A program made the translations under genes and the position numbers. Shown piece after piece: positions 7,501 to 13,487 of a stretch of 47,725 bases of DNA. The DNA is from an uncultured Bacteroidales bacterium (GTDB lineage: Bacteria; Bacteroidota; Bacteroidia; Bacteroidales; P3). A model generated the notes under the pieces. That model saw nothing but the letters and a program-made list of their open reading frames with translations, searched no databases and was not told where the DNA came from. The stretch is taken from contig ONCC01000017.1 in the NCBI GenBank assembly GCA_900316235.1, forward strand, positions 1 to 47,725, written 5' to 3'. Position 1 is the first letter of the stretch. Every line of letters begins with the position of its first letter.

Positions 7501-9766
7501 TGTGAACAGCAGTACATCCACCATCACGCTCACGGTGACTCTCGTCAGCGAGGGCAATCTCAGCTTTGCCGCCAGATGTTCGTCCGAACAAACTAGCCAA
7601 AGTTCCGACTGGGACTATGGCACCTTCTTGATCGACGATGTGCAGCAGGGTGACAAGTTCATCAACAGCACGACCTTCAGCACCAGGAATTATACACTTG
7701 CCGCAGGCACCCATACCCTGAAGTGGAGATATAAGAAGGATGGTTTCACAAGCTCTAACGACGACTGCTTCTATGTGGACGACATCAGCATCACGAGCGT
7801 CGAGGTGGCCTCGTGGGAGAGCTACGAGGCACCCGCTTCGCCCTATGTGCTCAACGATGACGGCAATATCGACCCCGAGACCGACTATGCGGTGAAGGTG
7901 GTCGGCGTGTGCGAGAGCGTGGAGAGCACGCGCAAGAGCGCCACGGTGCTCTTCACCACCAGCGCCGACTGCGGCGCCTCCAATGCCGTTGTCAGCAACA
8001 TCGACTACCACAGTGCCGACGTGGCCTGGGACGGCAGCAGCGACGCGGGCTACATGGTGATGCTGGGCTATGAGGACGGCATCGCCAATGACTTTGTCGA
8101 CGAGAACTTCGCCGGCGGTGTGCCCACCTCTGCGGAGTGGACCAACGACGCTACCTATCCCTGGACGGCCTTCGACGGCTACATCAAGAGCAGCAACGCC
8201 GGCGAGTCCAACAGCACCTCGCAGCTCACGCTGACGGTCGACATGGATGCCGCCGGCTATGTGGAGTTCGACGCCGAATGCCGCGGCGAGGGCACTGGCT
8301 CCAATTATTATGACAAGTGCATCTTCTCCATCGATGGTTCAGACAAGTTCACCTATGGCGCCCAGCGCACCAGTGACGGCTTTGTGCACTACAGCTTCCC
8401 CGTGGCGGCCGGCACGCACACCTTCGTCTGGAAATACACCAAAGACGGTTCTGTAAACAGTGATGGTGACTACATGGCCATCGACAACCTGCACATCTAC
8501 ACGACCAATATCACCTGGGACGAGGTGGAGGTGGTGGATGTGAACAACTACACCTTCGACGGTCTGGAGGACAACACGCACTACTACGTGAAGGTCTCGC
8601 CTGAGTGCAACCGCACGATTGAGAGCAACGCCGCCGAGTTCACCACCCTGGCCCTGCCCACCTTCAACGTGAAGGCCAACAACTGGTATGCCCTCAGCTC
8701 GCCGATGCACGATGCCGGCCAGACCTATGAATCGGTCGCCAATGTGGAGAATCTCACCACTGGCACCTACGACTTCCTGCGCTACGACGAGCCCACCAGC
8801 ACTTGGAAGAGCCAGAAGAGCGGTGGCTTCAGCACCCTCGAGCCGGGCCGCGGCTACATCTACCGCCGCGCCAACGACGCCGTGCTGAAGGTCGACGGCG
8901 AGCCCAACACCGGCAACGTCAACGTGGCCATCACCAAGGATGTCGACGGCTGGAACCTCATTGGCAACCCCTTCATGGTTCCCATCCGCCTCAACTCCAC
9001 CTACATGGCCCCGTCCAGCGACGCCGTCCTCACGTCCGGTGGCTACAAGCTGAGCACCAACGGCATGTGGACCGTTATCACTAGTTCTACCGACATCGCC
9101 GTGGGTCAGGCCGTCCTGGTCAAGGCTACCAATGCCGGCACGCTGACCCTCCGCCCGTCGGCCTCGAAGAGCGCCGCTGGCGAAGAGGAGAACGGACAGG
9201 GCTTCGCCTTCACGGTGAGCAACGACGTGTACAGCGATGTGGCTTATGCCATGTTCGCCGACGGTGAGGGCCTGCCTAAGATCAGCCACCTCAACCCCGA
9301 AGCACCCATGCTGAGCATCGACGGCTACGCCATCGCCAACCTCAACGAAGGCATTGAGAGCTTCCCGATGAGCTTCAGCGGCCAGGGCAGCTACACGCTC
9401 ACCGTCAGCGGCAACACCGACGTCACGGGCTACCTGCACCTTGTCGACCGCCTCACGGGCCGCGACATCGACCTGCTGAGCACGCCCAGCTACTCCTTCA
9501 CCGGCAGCCCCGTCAGCGACCGCTTCACCGTGAAGCTGACGCCCGACGCCAACGAGGGTAGCAGCACTTCCCGCTTCGCCATCTTCGACGGCAATAGCCT
9601 CATCGTCAACGGCGAGGGCACCCTGGAGGTCTACGACGTCATGGGTCGCCGCCTGATGAGCGCCGAGGTCACGGGCTCCGAATACCGCATCCCGGGCTCC
9701 GACCTCCACACGGGTGTCTACGTGCTCCGCATGAACGGCAACAGCCAGAAAATTGTTATTAAATAA
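4562..9766 (+). CDS. T9SS-secreted multidomain adhesin-like protein (1734 aa)
   Basis: A Sec signal peptide (residues 1-23, ending TQAQ) is followed by an alternating series. 'Cleaved adhesin / choice-of-anchor J' type beta-sandwich domains lie at about 26-177, 273-436 and 530-693, each ending in a YVDDISF-like strand. Fibronectin type III-like domains lie at about 178-268, 437-522, 697-797 and 802-898. Two further FnIII-like units (from ~900 and ~1137) contain inserted beta-sandwich segments (about 940-1080 and 1180-1313). The last ~65 residues (LEVYDVMGRRL... GVYVLRMNG...KIVIK) are a T9SS type A sorting domain, so the protein should cross the outer membrane and be attached to or released from the surface. 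Binding or polysaccharide recognition is inference; no catalytic motif was seen. A lipoprotein gene follows 18 bases later. Confidence 0.85.
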   Translation: MKQVLRFLALAALICVPWVTQAQQSLPYSYGFEDNDLSTDGWTTVNESTNNAGEFGINTAAKTGTYGFRFSSYTRDYTSYNQYLISPELAGTNGVVVTFCYAASSSDGTETFKVGYSTTDDDISSFTFGDEISTSSTSWTLSGEFAFPAGTKYVAIYYYSDYQYRLYVDDISFTAPASCAKPTALAAGSVTATGATLTWTAGGSETDWTVEYGTAADFTGAVSQNVATNPFSLIGLIPATTYYVRVKAVCGVGDESNWSTAASFTTSCVAVASFPWNEDFESATADAVPNCWDNSASTSSTLSSYPERIWGVYSYSGNKMLRMYNYYVSNGTALINTPPITLPSTGDYQFTFDYSHRANCGAFTVKISTDGGTSFTDLQTYASTGSNDYTNPGDFTEATLSLASYMGQTVILQFFSTANYDNGAIFLDNIRVDEAPSCLKPTDVTCSATTTTTATLGWTETGAATAWQICLDSDEANPIDAATNPFTLTGLTSATTYTVKVRANCGANGYSDWSNAASFTTECAAIAAVGYTQNFDDLTAGNNVLPLCWSYINTTTYSSYQGYPKAYPNGYYTTYSHSAPNCLYFYSYYSSYSDYDPQPQYAILPEMTGPAGKQVTLWAKGYNATSTFKIGTMSDPTDASTFAPITEQALTTSYQEFEYLVPTTTDAYLAIMIDAANSSRTTNGVYIDDISIAEPPTCPKPSGLTSTRTAHTATLSWTNGANDQTAWQVAYSTSSTFAPAADFTPNGTTEWLVDAGTNPYTLTGLTPSTTYYAYVRANCGGGDESAWCTTKATFTTTNGIGIPTGLAVDNATLAHNTATVTWSRVATNNLHESFDIYLSTESTNPTAETVPTYTGITAMTYTFTGLTEATTYYVWVRDVCGTDGNSAWSSRVTINTTVFCPAPTGVAVSSATAHGATISWTGTSDSYNVYVGKATVNNTTYDFEGNAISADFTNDATYAWTVTDAAANGSTYSIKSGNTDVNSSTSTITLTVTLVSEGNLSFAARCSSEQTSQSSDWDYGTFLIDDVQQGDKFINSTTFSTRNYTLAAGTHTLKWRYKKDGFTSSNDDCFYVDDISITSVEVASWESYEAPASPYVLNDDGNIDPETDYAVKVVGVCESVESTRKSATVLFTTSADCGASNAVVSNIDYHSADVAWDGSSDAGYMVMLGYEDGIANDFVDENFAGGVPTSAEWTNDATYPWTAFDGYIKSSNAGESNSTSQLTLTVDMDAAGYVEFDAECRGEGTGSNYYDKCIFSIDGSDKFTYGAQRTSDGFVHYSFPVAAGTHTFVWKYTKDGSVNSDGDYMAIDNLHIYTTNITWDEVEVVDVNNYTFDGLEDNTHYYVKVSPECNRTIESNAAEFTTLALPTFNVKANNWYALSSPMHDAGQTYESVANVENLTTGTYDFLRYDEPTSTWKSQKSGGFSTLEPGRGYIYRRANDAVLKVDGEPNTGNVNVAITKDVDGWNLIGNPFMVPIRLNSTYMAPSSDAVLTSGGYKLSTNGMWTVITSSTDIAVGQAVLVKATNAGTLTLRPSASKSAAGEEENGQGFAFTVSNDVYSDVAYAMFADGEGLPKISHLNPEAPMLSIDGYAIANLNEGIESFPMSFSGQGSYTLTVSGNTDVTGYLHLVDRLTGRDIDLLSTPSYSFTGSPVSDRFTVKLTPDANEGSSTSRFAIFDGNSLIVNGEGTLEVYDVMGRRLMSAEVTGSEYRIPGSDLHTGVYVLRMNGNSQKIVIK

Positions 9767-9784
9767 ATGAAAAAAAGACAAGAT

Positions 9785-10699
9785 ATGAAAACGAAGATAA
9801 TCATGATGTCAGCCCTGCTGGCCCTGGTGGCTACAGGCTGCACGAAAGACGACAACCAGAAGGTGAACGACGGCCGCATCAAGATCTTCTCCGAGAATAT
9901 GACCGCCGCGAGCAACGGCAGCAAGTTACTGATAGATCCCAGCGACATGGCCATGGAGTGGCTCGCTGGGGAGAAAATCAAGGTCAACGACGAGGTGTAC
10001 ACCATCGCCAGTAACGGCGAGGGTGGCTACACCATCGGCAGCACAGAGTCCCCCCTGGCCGACGACGGAGGTTACTACTACGCCCTCTACCCGGGTGACG
10101 ACTTCAACGGCAACGACGTGACCATCAGCGGCACCAACGCTGCTCCCGTTATGACCCTCAACAACCTGGTCATCAACATGCACAGCAACGGCACGCACGA
10201 CGTGGCCTTCCCCATGGGTGTCAAGGTGGCGTCAACCGCCACTGAGATGGTGTTCAAGCACCTCACCGCCGGCTTCAAGCTGTCGCTGAAGACCACCACC
10301 GGGACTGTCACCGTGGACAAGCTGAAGGTGTATGTCTACGGCGAGGGCGCCGTGGGCACTGTGAACACAGGCGACGGCGTGAGCTACACGGTGAAATGGA
10401 ACAGCGAGGGCATGATGCCCATGGTGCCCGTGGGCGAAGTGGGCGGTATTACCGACCGCGACCTGAGCTACGGCAGCGAGATGGTCTTCGACATGAAGAC
10501 CGAGGGCTCGGCTGGTGTCGTGTTCAACACCACGGCCAAGAGCTTCTGCATTCCCGTGACGTTGACCACGGTGAAGCGCATCACGGTGGTGGGCTACAAC
10601 GAAGGCAACCAGGTCTTCGCCAAGACCAGCGCCTTGGCCTCGCACGTCGAACTCGGCCGCCACGTGATGTATCCCGTCAAGACGATTGCTATTAACTAA
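9785..10699 (+). CDS. Fimbrillin-like surface lipoprotein (304 aa)
   Basis: A lipoprotein signal peptide ends in LVATGC (lipobox Cys about residue 16) and is followed by TKDD, an acidic start compatible with surface export. The rest is beta-rich: a YTIASNGEGGYTIG...YYALYPGDDF segment, then MVFKHLTAGFKLSL, typical of the fimbrillin / Mfa-like superfamily in Bacteroidales. An upstream in-frame ATG at 9767 would spoil the signal peptide, so 9785 is chosen. The gene follows the adhesin by 18 bases and precedes an ERGYA peptide gene by 19, suggesting one transcript. Pilin versus accessory lipoprotein cannot be decided. Confidence 0.75.
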   Translation: MKTKIIMMSALLALVATGCTKDDNQKVNDGRIKIFSENMTAASNGSKLLIDPSDMAMEWLAGEKIKVNDEVYTIASNGEGGYTIGSTESPLADDGGYYYALYPGDDFNGNDVTISGTNAAPVMTLNNLVINMHSNGTHDVAFPMGVKVASTATEMVFKHLTAGFKLSLKTTTGTVTVDKLKVYVYGEGAVGTVNTGDGVSYTVKWNSEGMMPMVPVGEVGGITDRDLSYGSEMVFDMKTEGSAGVVFNTTAKSFCIPVTLTTVKRITVVGYNEGNQVFAKTSALASHVELGRHVMYPVKTIAIN

Positions 10700-10718
10700 C
10701 CTCTAAAACAGATAAATC

Positions 10719-10919
10719 ATGGAAACGAAGAAAGAATATATAGCGCCTGAGCTTACAGTGGTGGAGTTCAAGTCTGAGCGCGGCTACGCCTCCAGTGGTC
10801 CCGATGTGTTGCAGGTGTTGAATAGTCTGCTTGGCCAGATCTCCAGCAGCAACATTGAAGGTTGGGAATACAATGAGAACAACGAGTCCTTTAACAACGA
10901 CGGCTTCACTTGGGAGTAA
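10719..10919 (+). CDS. ERGYA-motif small protein A (66 aa)
   Basis: The product begins METKKEYIAPELTVVEF, continues KSERGYASS, has a hydrophobic stretch (VLQVLNSLLGQI) and ends in an acidic, aromatic tail (...DGFTWE). It is clearly related to the 63-aa product at 13260: P-x-LT-x-V-x-F, (K/R)xERGYA, hydrophobic middle, acidic tail with a terminal aromatic. There is no signal peptide. I recall many similar unnamed short proteins in Bacteroidales beginning with a Y-x-x-P-x-L-x-V block, but know of no assigned function. Both copies sit directly beside a surface lipoprotein gene. A strong hairpin follows. Confidence 0.7.
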   Translation: METKKEYIAPELTVVEFKSERGYASSGPDVLQVLNSLLGQISSSNIEGWEYNENNESFNNDGFTWE

Positions 10920-10949
10920 TCCCCGCGAGAAAGGAAAAGTCCATTTTGT

Positions 10950-10981
10950 GCCGGGCCGCGACCGCAAGGTCGCGGCCTGGC
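10950..10981 (+). terminator. Strong hairpin after the adhesin operon
   Basis: A 14-bp stem (GCCGGGCCGCGACC with GGTCGCGGCCTGGC, one G-U pair) with a GCAA tetraloop lies 30 bases after the ERGYA peptide stop. It is followed by TTCTATATA rather than a true T-run, so it may act as a terminator or as a 3' stabilising hairpin. Confidence 0.65.
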
Positions 10982-11003
10982 TTCTATATATATGAAAAAA
11001 AAT

Positions 11004-11034
11004 TTTGCCAGTTCCGAAAAAGGTTGTATCTTTG
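11004..11034 (+). promoter_or_regulatory. rpsP promoter
   Basis: A TTTG -33 box (11004-11007), a 19-base spacer and a TATCTTTG -7 box (11027-11034) are a near-consensus Bacteroidota primary promoter. The start codon of rpsP is about 54 bases downstream in an A-rich leader. Confidence 0.8.
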
Positions 11035-11087
11035 CAGTCTGTTAATTTAATAACAAATAGTAATAAACATTTAAAAACCAAACAATT

Positions 11088-11642
11088 ATGCCAGCAAGAA
11101 TTAGACTTCAGCGTCATGGTAAGAAGAATCAGCCCTTCTACCACATCGTTGTTGCGGATGGTCGTGCACCTCGCGATGGAAAATTTATCGAGAAGCTTGG
11201 CACTTACAATCCGCTGACCAACCCCGCCACCATCGACCTCAACTTCGACCGCGCCGTCGAATGGGTGAAAAATGGTGCCCAGCCGAGCGACACCGTTCGC
11301 CGCATACTGTCCTATAAGGGCGTCCTGCTCCGCCGCCACCTCCAGATTGGCGTCGAGAAGGGTGCCATCAGCCAGGAGACCGCCGATGTGCGTTTCAACG
11401 AGTGGCTGCAGGCCAAAGAGGCCAAGATCAACAGCAAGAAGAGCGACGTTGAGAACAACGCCCGCAACACCCGCAAGGCTCGTCTCGAGGCCGAGAAGAA
11501 GGCCAACGAGACCAAGGCTGCCGCCGTCGCCGCCAAGCGTCAGGCTGCCGCCGAGGCCGCCGCTGCCGCCAAGGCTGAGGCCGAGGCCGCTGCCGAAGGT
11601 GACGCTCCCGCCGCCGAGACCGAGGCTCCCGCCGAAGCGTAA
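11088..11642 (+). CDS. rpsP: 30S ribosomal protein S16, extended C-terminus
   Basis: The S16 core is clear: MPARIRLQRHGKKNQPFYHIVVADGRAPRDGKFIEKLGTYNP (cited 1-42) continuing to VRRILSYKGVLLRRHL. S16 helps 16S rRNA folding and 30S assembly. The length (184 aa) is about twice that of the E. coli protein. The extension (from ~110) is Lys-rich, then almost pure Ala/Glu (AAAKAEAEAAAEGD), as is usual in Bacteroidota. A terminator follows. rimM, often linked to rpsP in bacteria, comes next after a 305-bp repeat-filled gap. Confidence 0.97.
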   Translation: MPARIRLQRHGKKNQPFYHIVVADGRAPRDGKFIEKLGTYNPLTNPATIDLNFDRAVEWVKNGAQPSDTVRRILSYKGVLLRRHLQIGVEKGAISQETADVRFNEWLQAKEAKINSKKSDVENNARNTRKARLEAEKKANETKAAAVAAKRQAAAEAAAAAKAEAEAAAEGDAPAAETEAPAEA

Positions 11643-11673
11643 TTCAATTAAGAATTAAAAATTAAAAATTAAG

Positions 11674-11712
11674 AATGAGAGATGGGGCTAATGTCTCGTC
11701 TCTCATTGTTTT
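11674..11712 (+). terminator. rpsP terminator
   Basis: AATGAGAGA (11674-11682) pairs perfectly with TCTCTCATT (11699-11707), and weaker inner pairing is possible. The sequence GTTTTATT follows. A short AATTAAAAATTAAGAATT-type tandem repeat lies just before it (11647-11673). Confidence 0.7.
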
Positions 11713-11715
11713 ATT

Positions 11716-11912
11716 CCCCTGGCCCCGTAGGGGCCAAACAACGGTAGCCAGCCGTTTCAACGGCTGGTTTTTTGTGGCCATTTGTTTCGCGTGCCGTAGG
11801 TACGCCAGATGATGTTTTGTTGCGTACCTACGGCACGCATTGTATGGGTGGACGTTTTATTTCCCAGCCAATGAATTGGCTGGCTACCTTTGTTGCACCC
11901 CTATCGGGGTAA
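11716..11912. repeat. Palindromic repeats between rpsP and rimM
   Basis: The gap holds the same families as 1-305: GGCCCCGTAGGGGCC (11721-11735), a CCAGCCGTTTCAACGGCTGG hairpin (about 11746), GTGCCGTAGGTACGC with its inverse (11792-11838), and a CCAGCCAATGAATTGGCTGG hairpin (about 11863). No gene and no clear promoter was seen, so rimM may be transcribed from an unrecognised promoter near 11920 or by readthrough. Confidence 0.85.
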
Positions 11913-11947
11913 AACAATAAAAATATTTTTTTGTCGTTAATAAAATC

Positions 11948-12487
11948 ATGGATATAAAGGATTGTTTTTATTTGGGGCGTGTCACCAAGCCCTGGGGTGT
12001 GAAGGGGCAGATGGTGCTCTTCCTCGACGTCGACGCGCCGGAGGAGTACCAGGAGCTCGACTCGGCCTTCGTGGACATCAAGGGCAAGCTGGTGCCCCAC
12101 TTCTTCCATGTCGACCAGCTCAACGGCAACAAGGCCGTGGTGACCTTCGAGGAAATCTCGCCCGACCAGGCCGCCGCCCTCGCGGGCCGCGACCTCTACC
12201 TCCCTCTCGACCTCCTGCCGAAGCTCGAAGGCAACCGCTTCTATTTCCACGAGGTGGTGGGCTTCAGCGTGATAGACGACGAGAAGGGCCCCATCGGCAC
12301 CCTCGAGCAGGTGATAGAATATCCCGCGCAGCCGCTCTTCCAAATCATGAAAAACGGCACGGAGGTGCTCGTCCCGGTCATCGACGAGGTGGTGAAAAAG
12401 GTCGACCGCGAGCAAAAAATTCTCTATATCTCCGCGCCTAAAGGGCTGATTGATTTATATCTTGGCGATATCAACAAGGAGTGTTGA
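11948..12487 (+). CDS. rimM: Ribosome maturation factor RimM
   Basis: The 179-aa protein has the RimM N-terminal beta-barrel (LGRVTKPWGVKGQMVLFLD) and a C-terminal PRC-barrel (FYFHEVVGFSVID ... GTLEQVIEYPAQPLFQI ... VLVPVIDEVVKKVD). RimM binds ribosomal protein S19 and helps mature the 30S head. The ATG at 11948 gives MDIKDCFYLGRV, the normal start. The end lies very close to the promoter of the following DksA-like gene. Confidence 0.95.
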   Translation: MDIKDCFYLGRVTKPWGVKGQMVLFLDVDAPEEYQELDSAFVDIKGKLVPHFFHVDQLNGNKAVVTFEEISPDQAAALAGRDLYLPLDLLPKLEGNRFYFHEVVGFSVIDDEKGPIGTLEQVIEYPAQPLFQIMKNGTEVLVPVIDEVVKKVDREQKILYISAPKGLIDLYLGDINKEC

Positions 12488-12520
12488 AATGTTTTCCCCT
12501 CATGTTCGGGAAAAAATGTC

Positions 12521-12528
12521 TACTTTTG
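12521..12528 (+). promoter_or_regulatory. -7 box of the DksA-like gene
   Basis: TACTTTTG followed by CC matches the Bacteroidota -7 consensus and lies 20 bases before the ATG at 12549. No good TTTG box is present at the right distance. It also decides the start: a longer in-frame reading from 12450 would begin upstream of the promoter, inside rimM. Confidence 0.5.
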
Positions 12529-12548
12529 CCTCGAAAATAACGAAGACT

Positions 12549-12950
12549 ATGAAAGCAAACGCCAAAAAACAGGAAAAGACCCGCTATTCCCAGGAGGAGT
12601 TGCAGGAGTTTAAGGAGTTGATACTTTCGAAGATAGCCACTGCTGAGAAGGACCTGGAGATGCTGCAGCAGGCCGTCGCCGGCAACGAGAACGAAGCCGC
12701 CGACACCGCCCCCACCTTCAAGACCCTCGAGGAGGGCAGCAACGTGCTGTTGAAGGAAGAGAACCAGAAACTTGCCGCCCGTCAGCAGAAATTCATCCGC
12801 GACCTGCGCGCCGCCCTCATCCGCATCGAGAACGGCACCTATGGCATCTGCCAGGCCACCGGCAAGCTCATCCCCAAGGAGCGCCTGATGATTGTGCCCC
12901 ATGCCACCATGACTGTCGAGGCCAAGGAAGCCAGCAAGAAGCGCAAGTAG
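12549..12950 (+). CDS. DksA/TraR-family zinc-finger-like regulator (133 aa)
   Basis: A Lys-rich start is followed by a long coiled coil (residues ~14-95, two helices around NENEAADTAPTFKTLEEGS) and a C-terminal IRIENGTYGICQATGKLIPKERLMIVPHAT block characteristic of DksA/TraR proteins. These bind the RNA polymerase secondary channel. Only one of the four zinc cysteines remains (GIC), the rest being replaced, a form common in Bacteroidota. ppGpp-linked control of rRNA promoters is the family role but is inferred here. A strong terminator follows. Confidence 0.85.
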   Translation: MKANAKKQEKTRYSQEELQEFKELILSKIATAEKDLEMLQQAVAGNENEAADTAPTFKTLEEGSNVLLKEENQKLAARQQKFIRDLRAALIRIENGTYGICQATGKLIPKERLMIVPHATMTVEAKEASKKRK

Positions 12951-12988
12951 GGAACTTCACAACTCAACATATAACTTTGACAATGCAA

Positions 12989-13028
12989 GAGACCGACCCT
13001 TTGCGAAGGGTTGGTCTCGTTTTTTTTT
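12989..13028 (+). terminator. Rho-independent terminator
   Basis: GAGACCGACCCTT pairs with AAGGGTTGGTCTC (13-bp stem, one G-U, TGCG loop), followed by a run of nine T residues. It is a textbook intrinsic terminator for the DksA-like gene. Confidence 0.92.
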
Positions 13029-13036
13029 GTTAAAAA

Positions 13037-13066
13037 TTTGTATGTCAAGAAAAAGTTGTATCTTTG
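13037..13066 (+). promoter_or_regulatory. Promoter of the second lipoprotein locus
   Basis: A TTTG box (13037-13040), an 18-base spacer and TATCTTTG (13059-13066) follow directly after the terminator. The first clear gene begins at 13260, giving an unusually long leader of about 185 bases. Confidence 0.75.
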
Positions 13067-13123
13067 CATTTTAGAAACCACGCGAAAAGATGAACGTAGT
13101 TTTTTGTAAGTCATTGATTCTCA

Positions 13124-13136
13124 CCCCCCCCCCCCC
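13124..13136. repeat. Run of 13 C residues in a 5' leader
   Basis: A C13 homopolymer lies in the leader of the ERGYA-B / GLUG lipoprotein operon, inside a possible 21-codon upstream frame that begins at ATG 13089 and ends at a TAA about 13152. Such tracts can slip during replication. Confidence 0.8.
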
Positions 13137-13187
13137 ATTTGCCGACGCATTAACGGGGAGGAATTTCCTATTGTATTTTTTCATGAA

Positions 13188-13225
13188 CCCTGCGCACGTC
13201 ACCAGCTGTGCGTAGGGATTGTTTT
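13188..13225 (+). promoter_or_regulatory. Leader hairpin, possible attenuator
   Basis: CCCTGCGCAC (13188-13197) pairs with GTGCGTAGGG (13208-13217), followed by ATTGTTTTTG. The hairpin lies between the promoter and the first gene. It could be a leaky terminator that ends a ~150-nt leader RNA, or simply a 5' stabiliser. Confidence 0.4.
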
Positions 13226-13259
13226 TGTATCTAATAACCAATAAAATAATAGCGAAAAG

Positions 13260-13451
13260 ATGGAAAAGAAAGAAAAAAGAATTTACGAGACCCCGCGCCT
13301 GACGACAGTCACCTTCCGCGCCGAGCGGGGGTATGCGGTCAGTTCGGCGATTTGGAATGCAGTTAGCAACTTGTTTGAGTACTATAACAGCAACCCCAAC
13401 GTTACCCAGTATGATGAGGATGACACATGGTCCAGTTACAGTTGGAACTAA
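13260..13451 (+). CDS. ERGYA-motif small protein B (63 aa)
   Basis: This is a paralogue of the product at 10719. MEKKEKRIYETPRLTTVTF is followed by RAERGYAVSS, a hydrophobic centre (IWNAVSNLFEYY) and an acidic/aromatic tail (YDEDDTWSSYSWN). There is no signal peptide or Cys. It is the first gene after a 185-base leader and lies 36 bases before a lipoprotein gene, presumably in one transcript. The order is reversed relative to the first locus, where the lipoprotein comes first. Function unknown. Confidence 0.7.
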   Translation: MEKKEKRIYETPRLTTVTFRAERGYAVSSAIWNAVSNLFEYYNSNPNVTQYDEDDTWSSYSWN

Positions 13452-13487
13452 TGAAACCCTATTGTTAGACACATAATAATCAAAGAC

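Noticed and set aside
8339..9781. Long minus-strand frame opposite the adhesin C-terminus (and others at 6671-8011 and 4931-5629)
   Set aside because: Same shadow effect; the compositions are biased and nothing folds into known motifs, while the plus strand has clear FnIII and sorting domains.
12450..12548. N-terminal extension of the DksA-like protein
   Set aside because: It lies inside rimM and upstream of the TACTTTTG box; the protein from 12549 has the expected family length.
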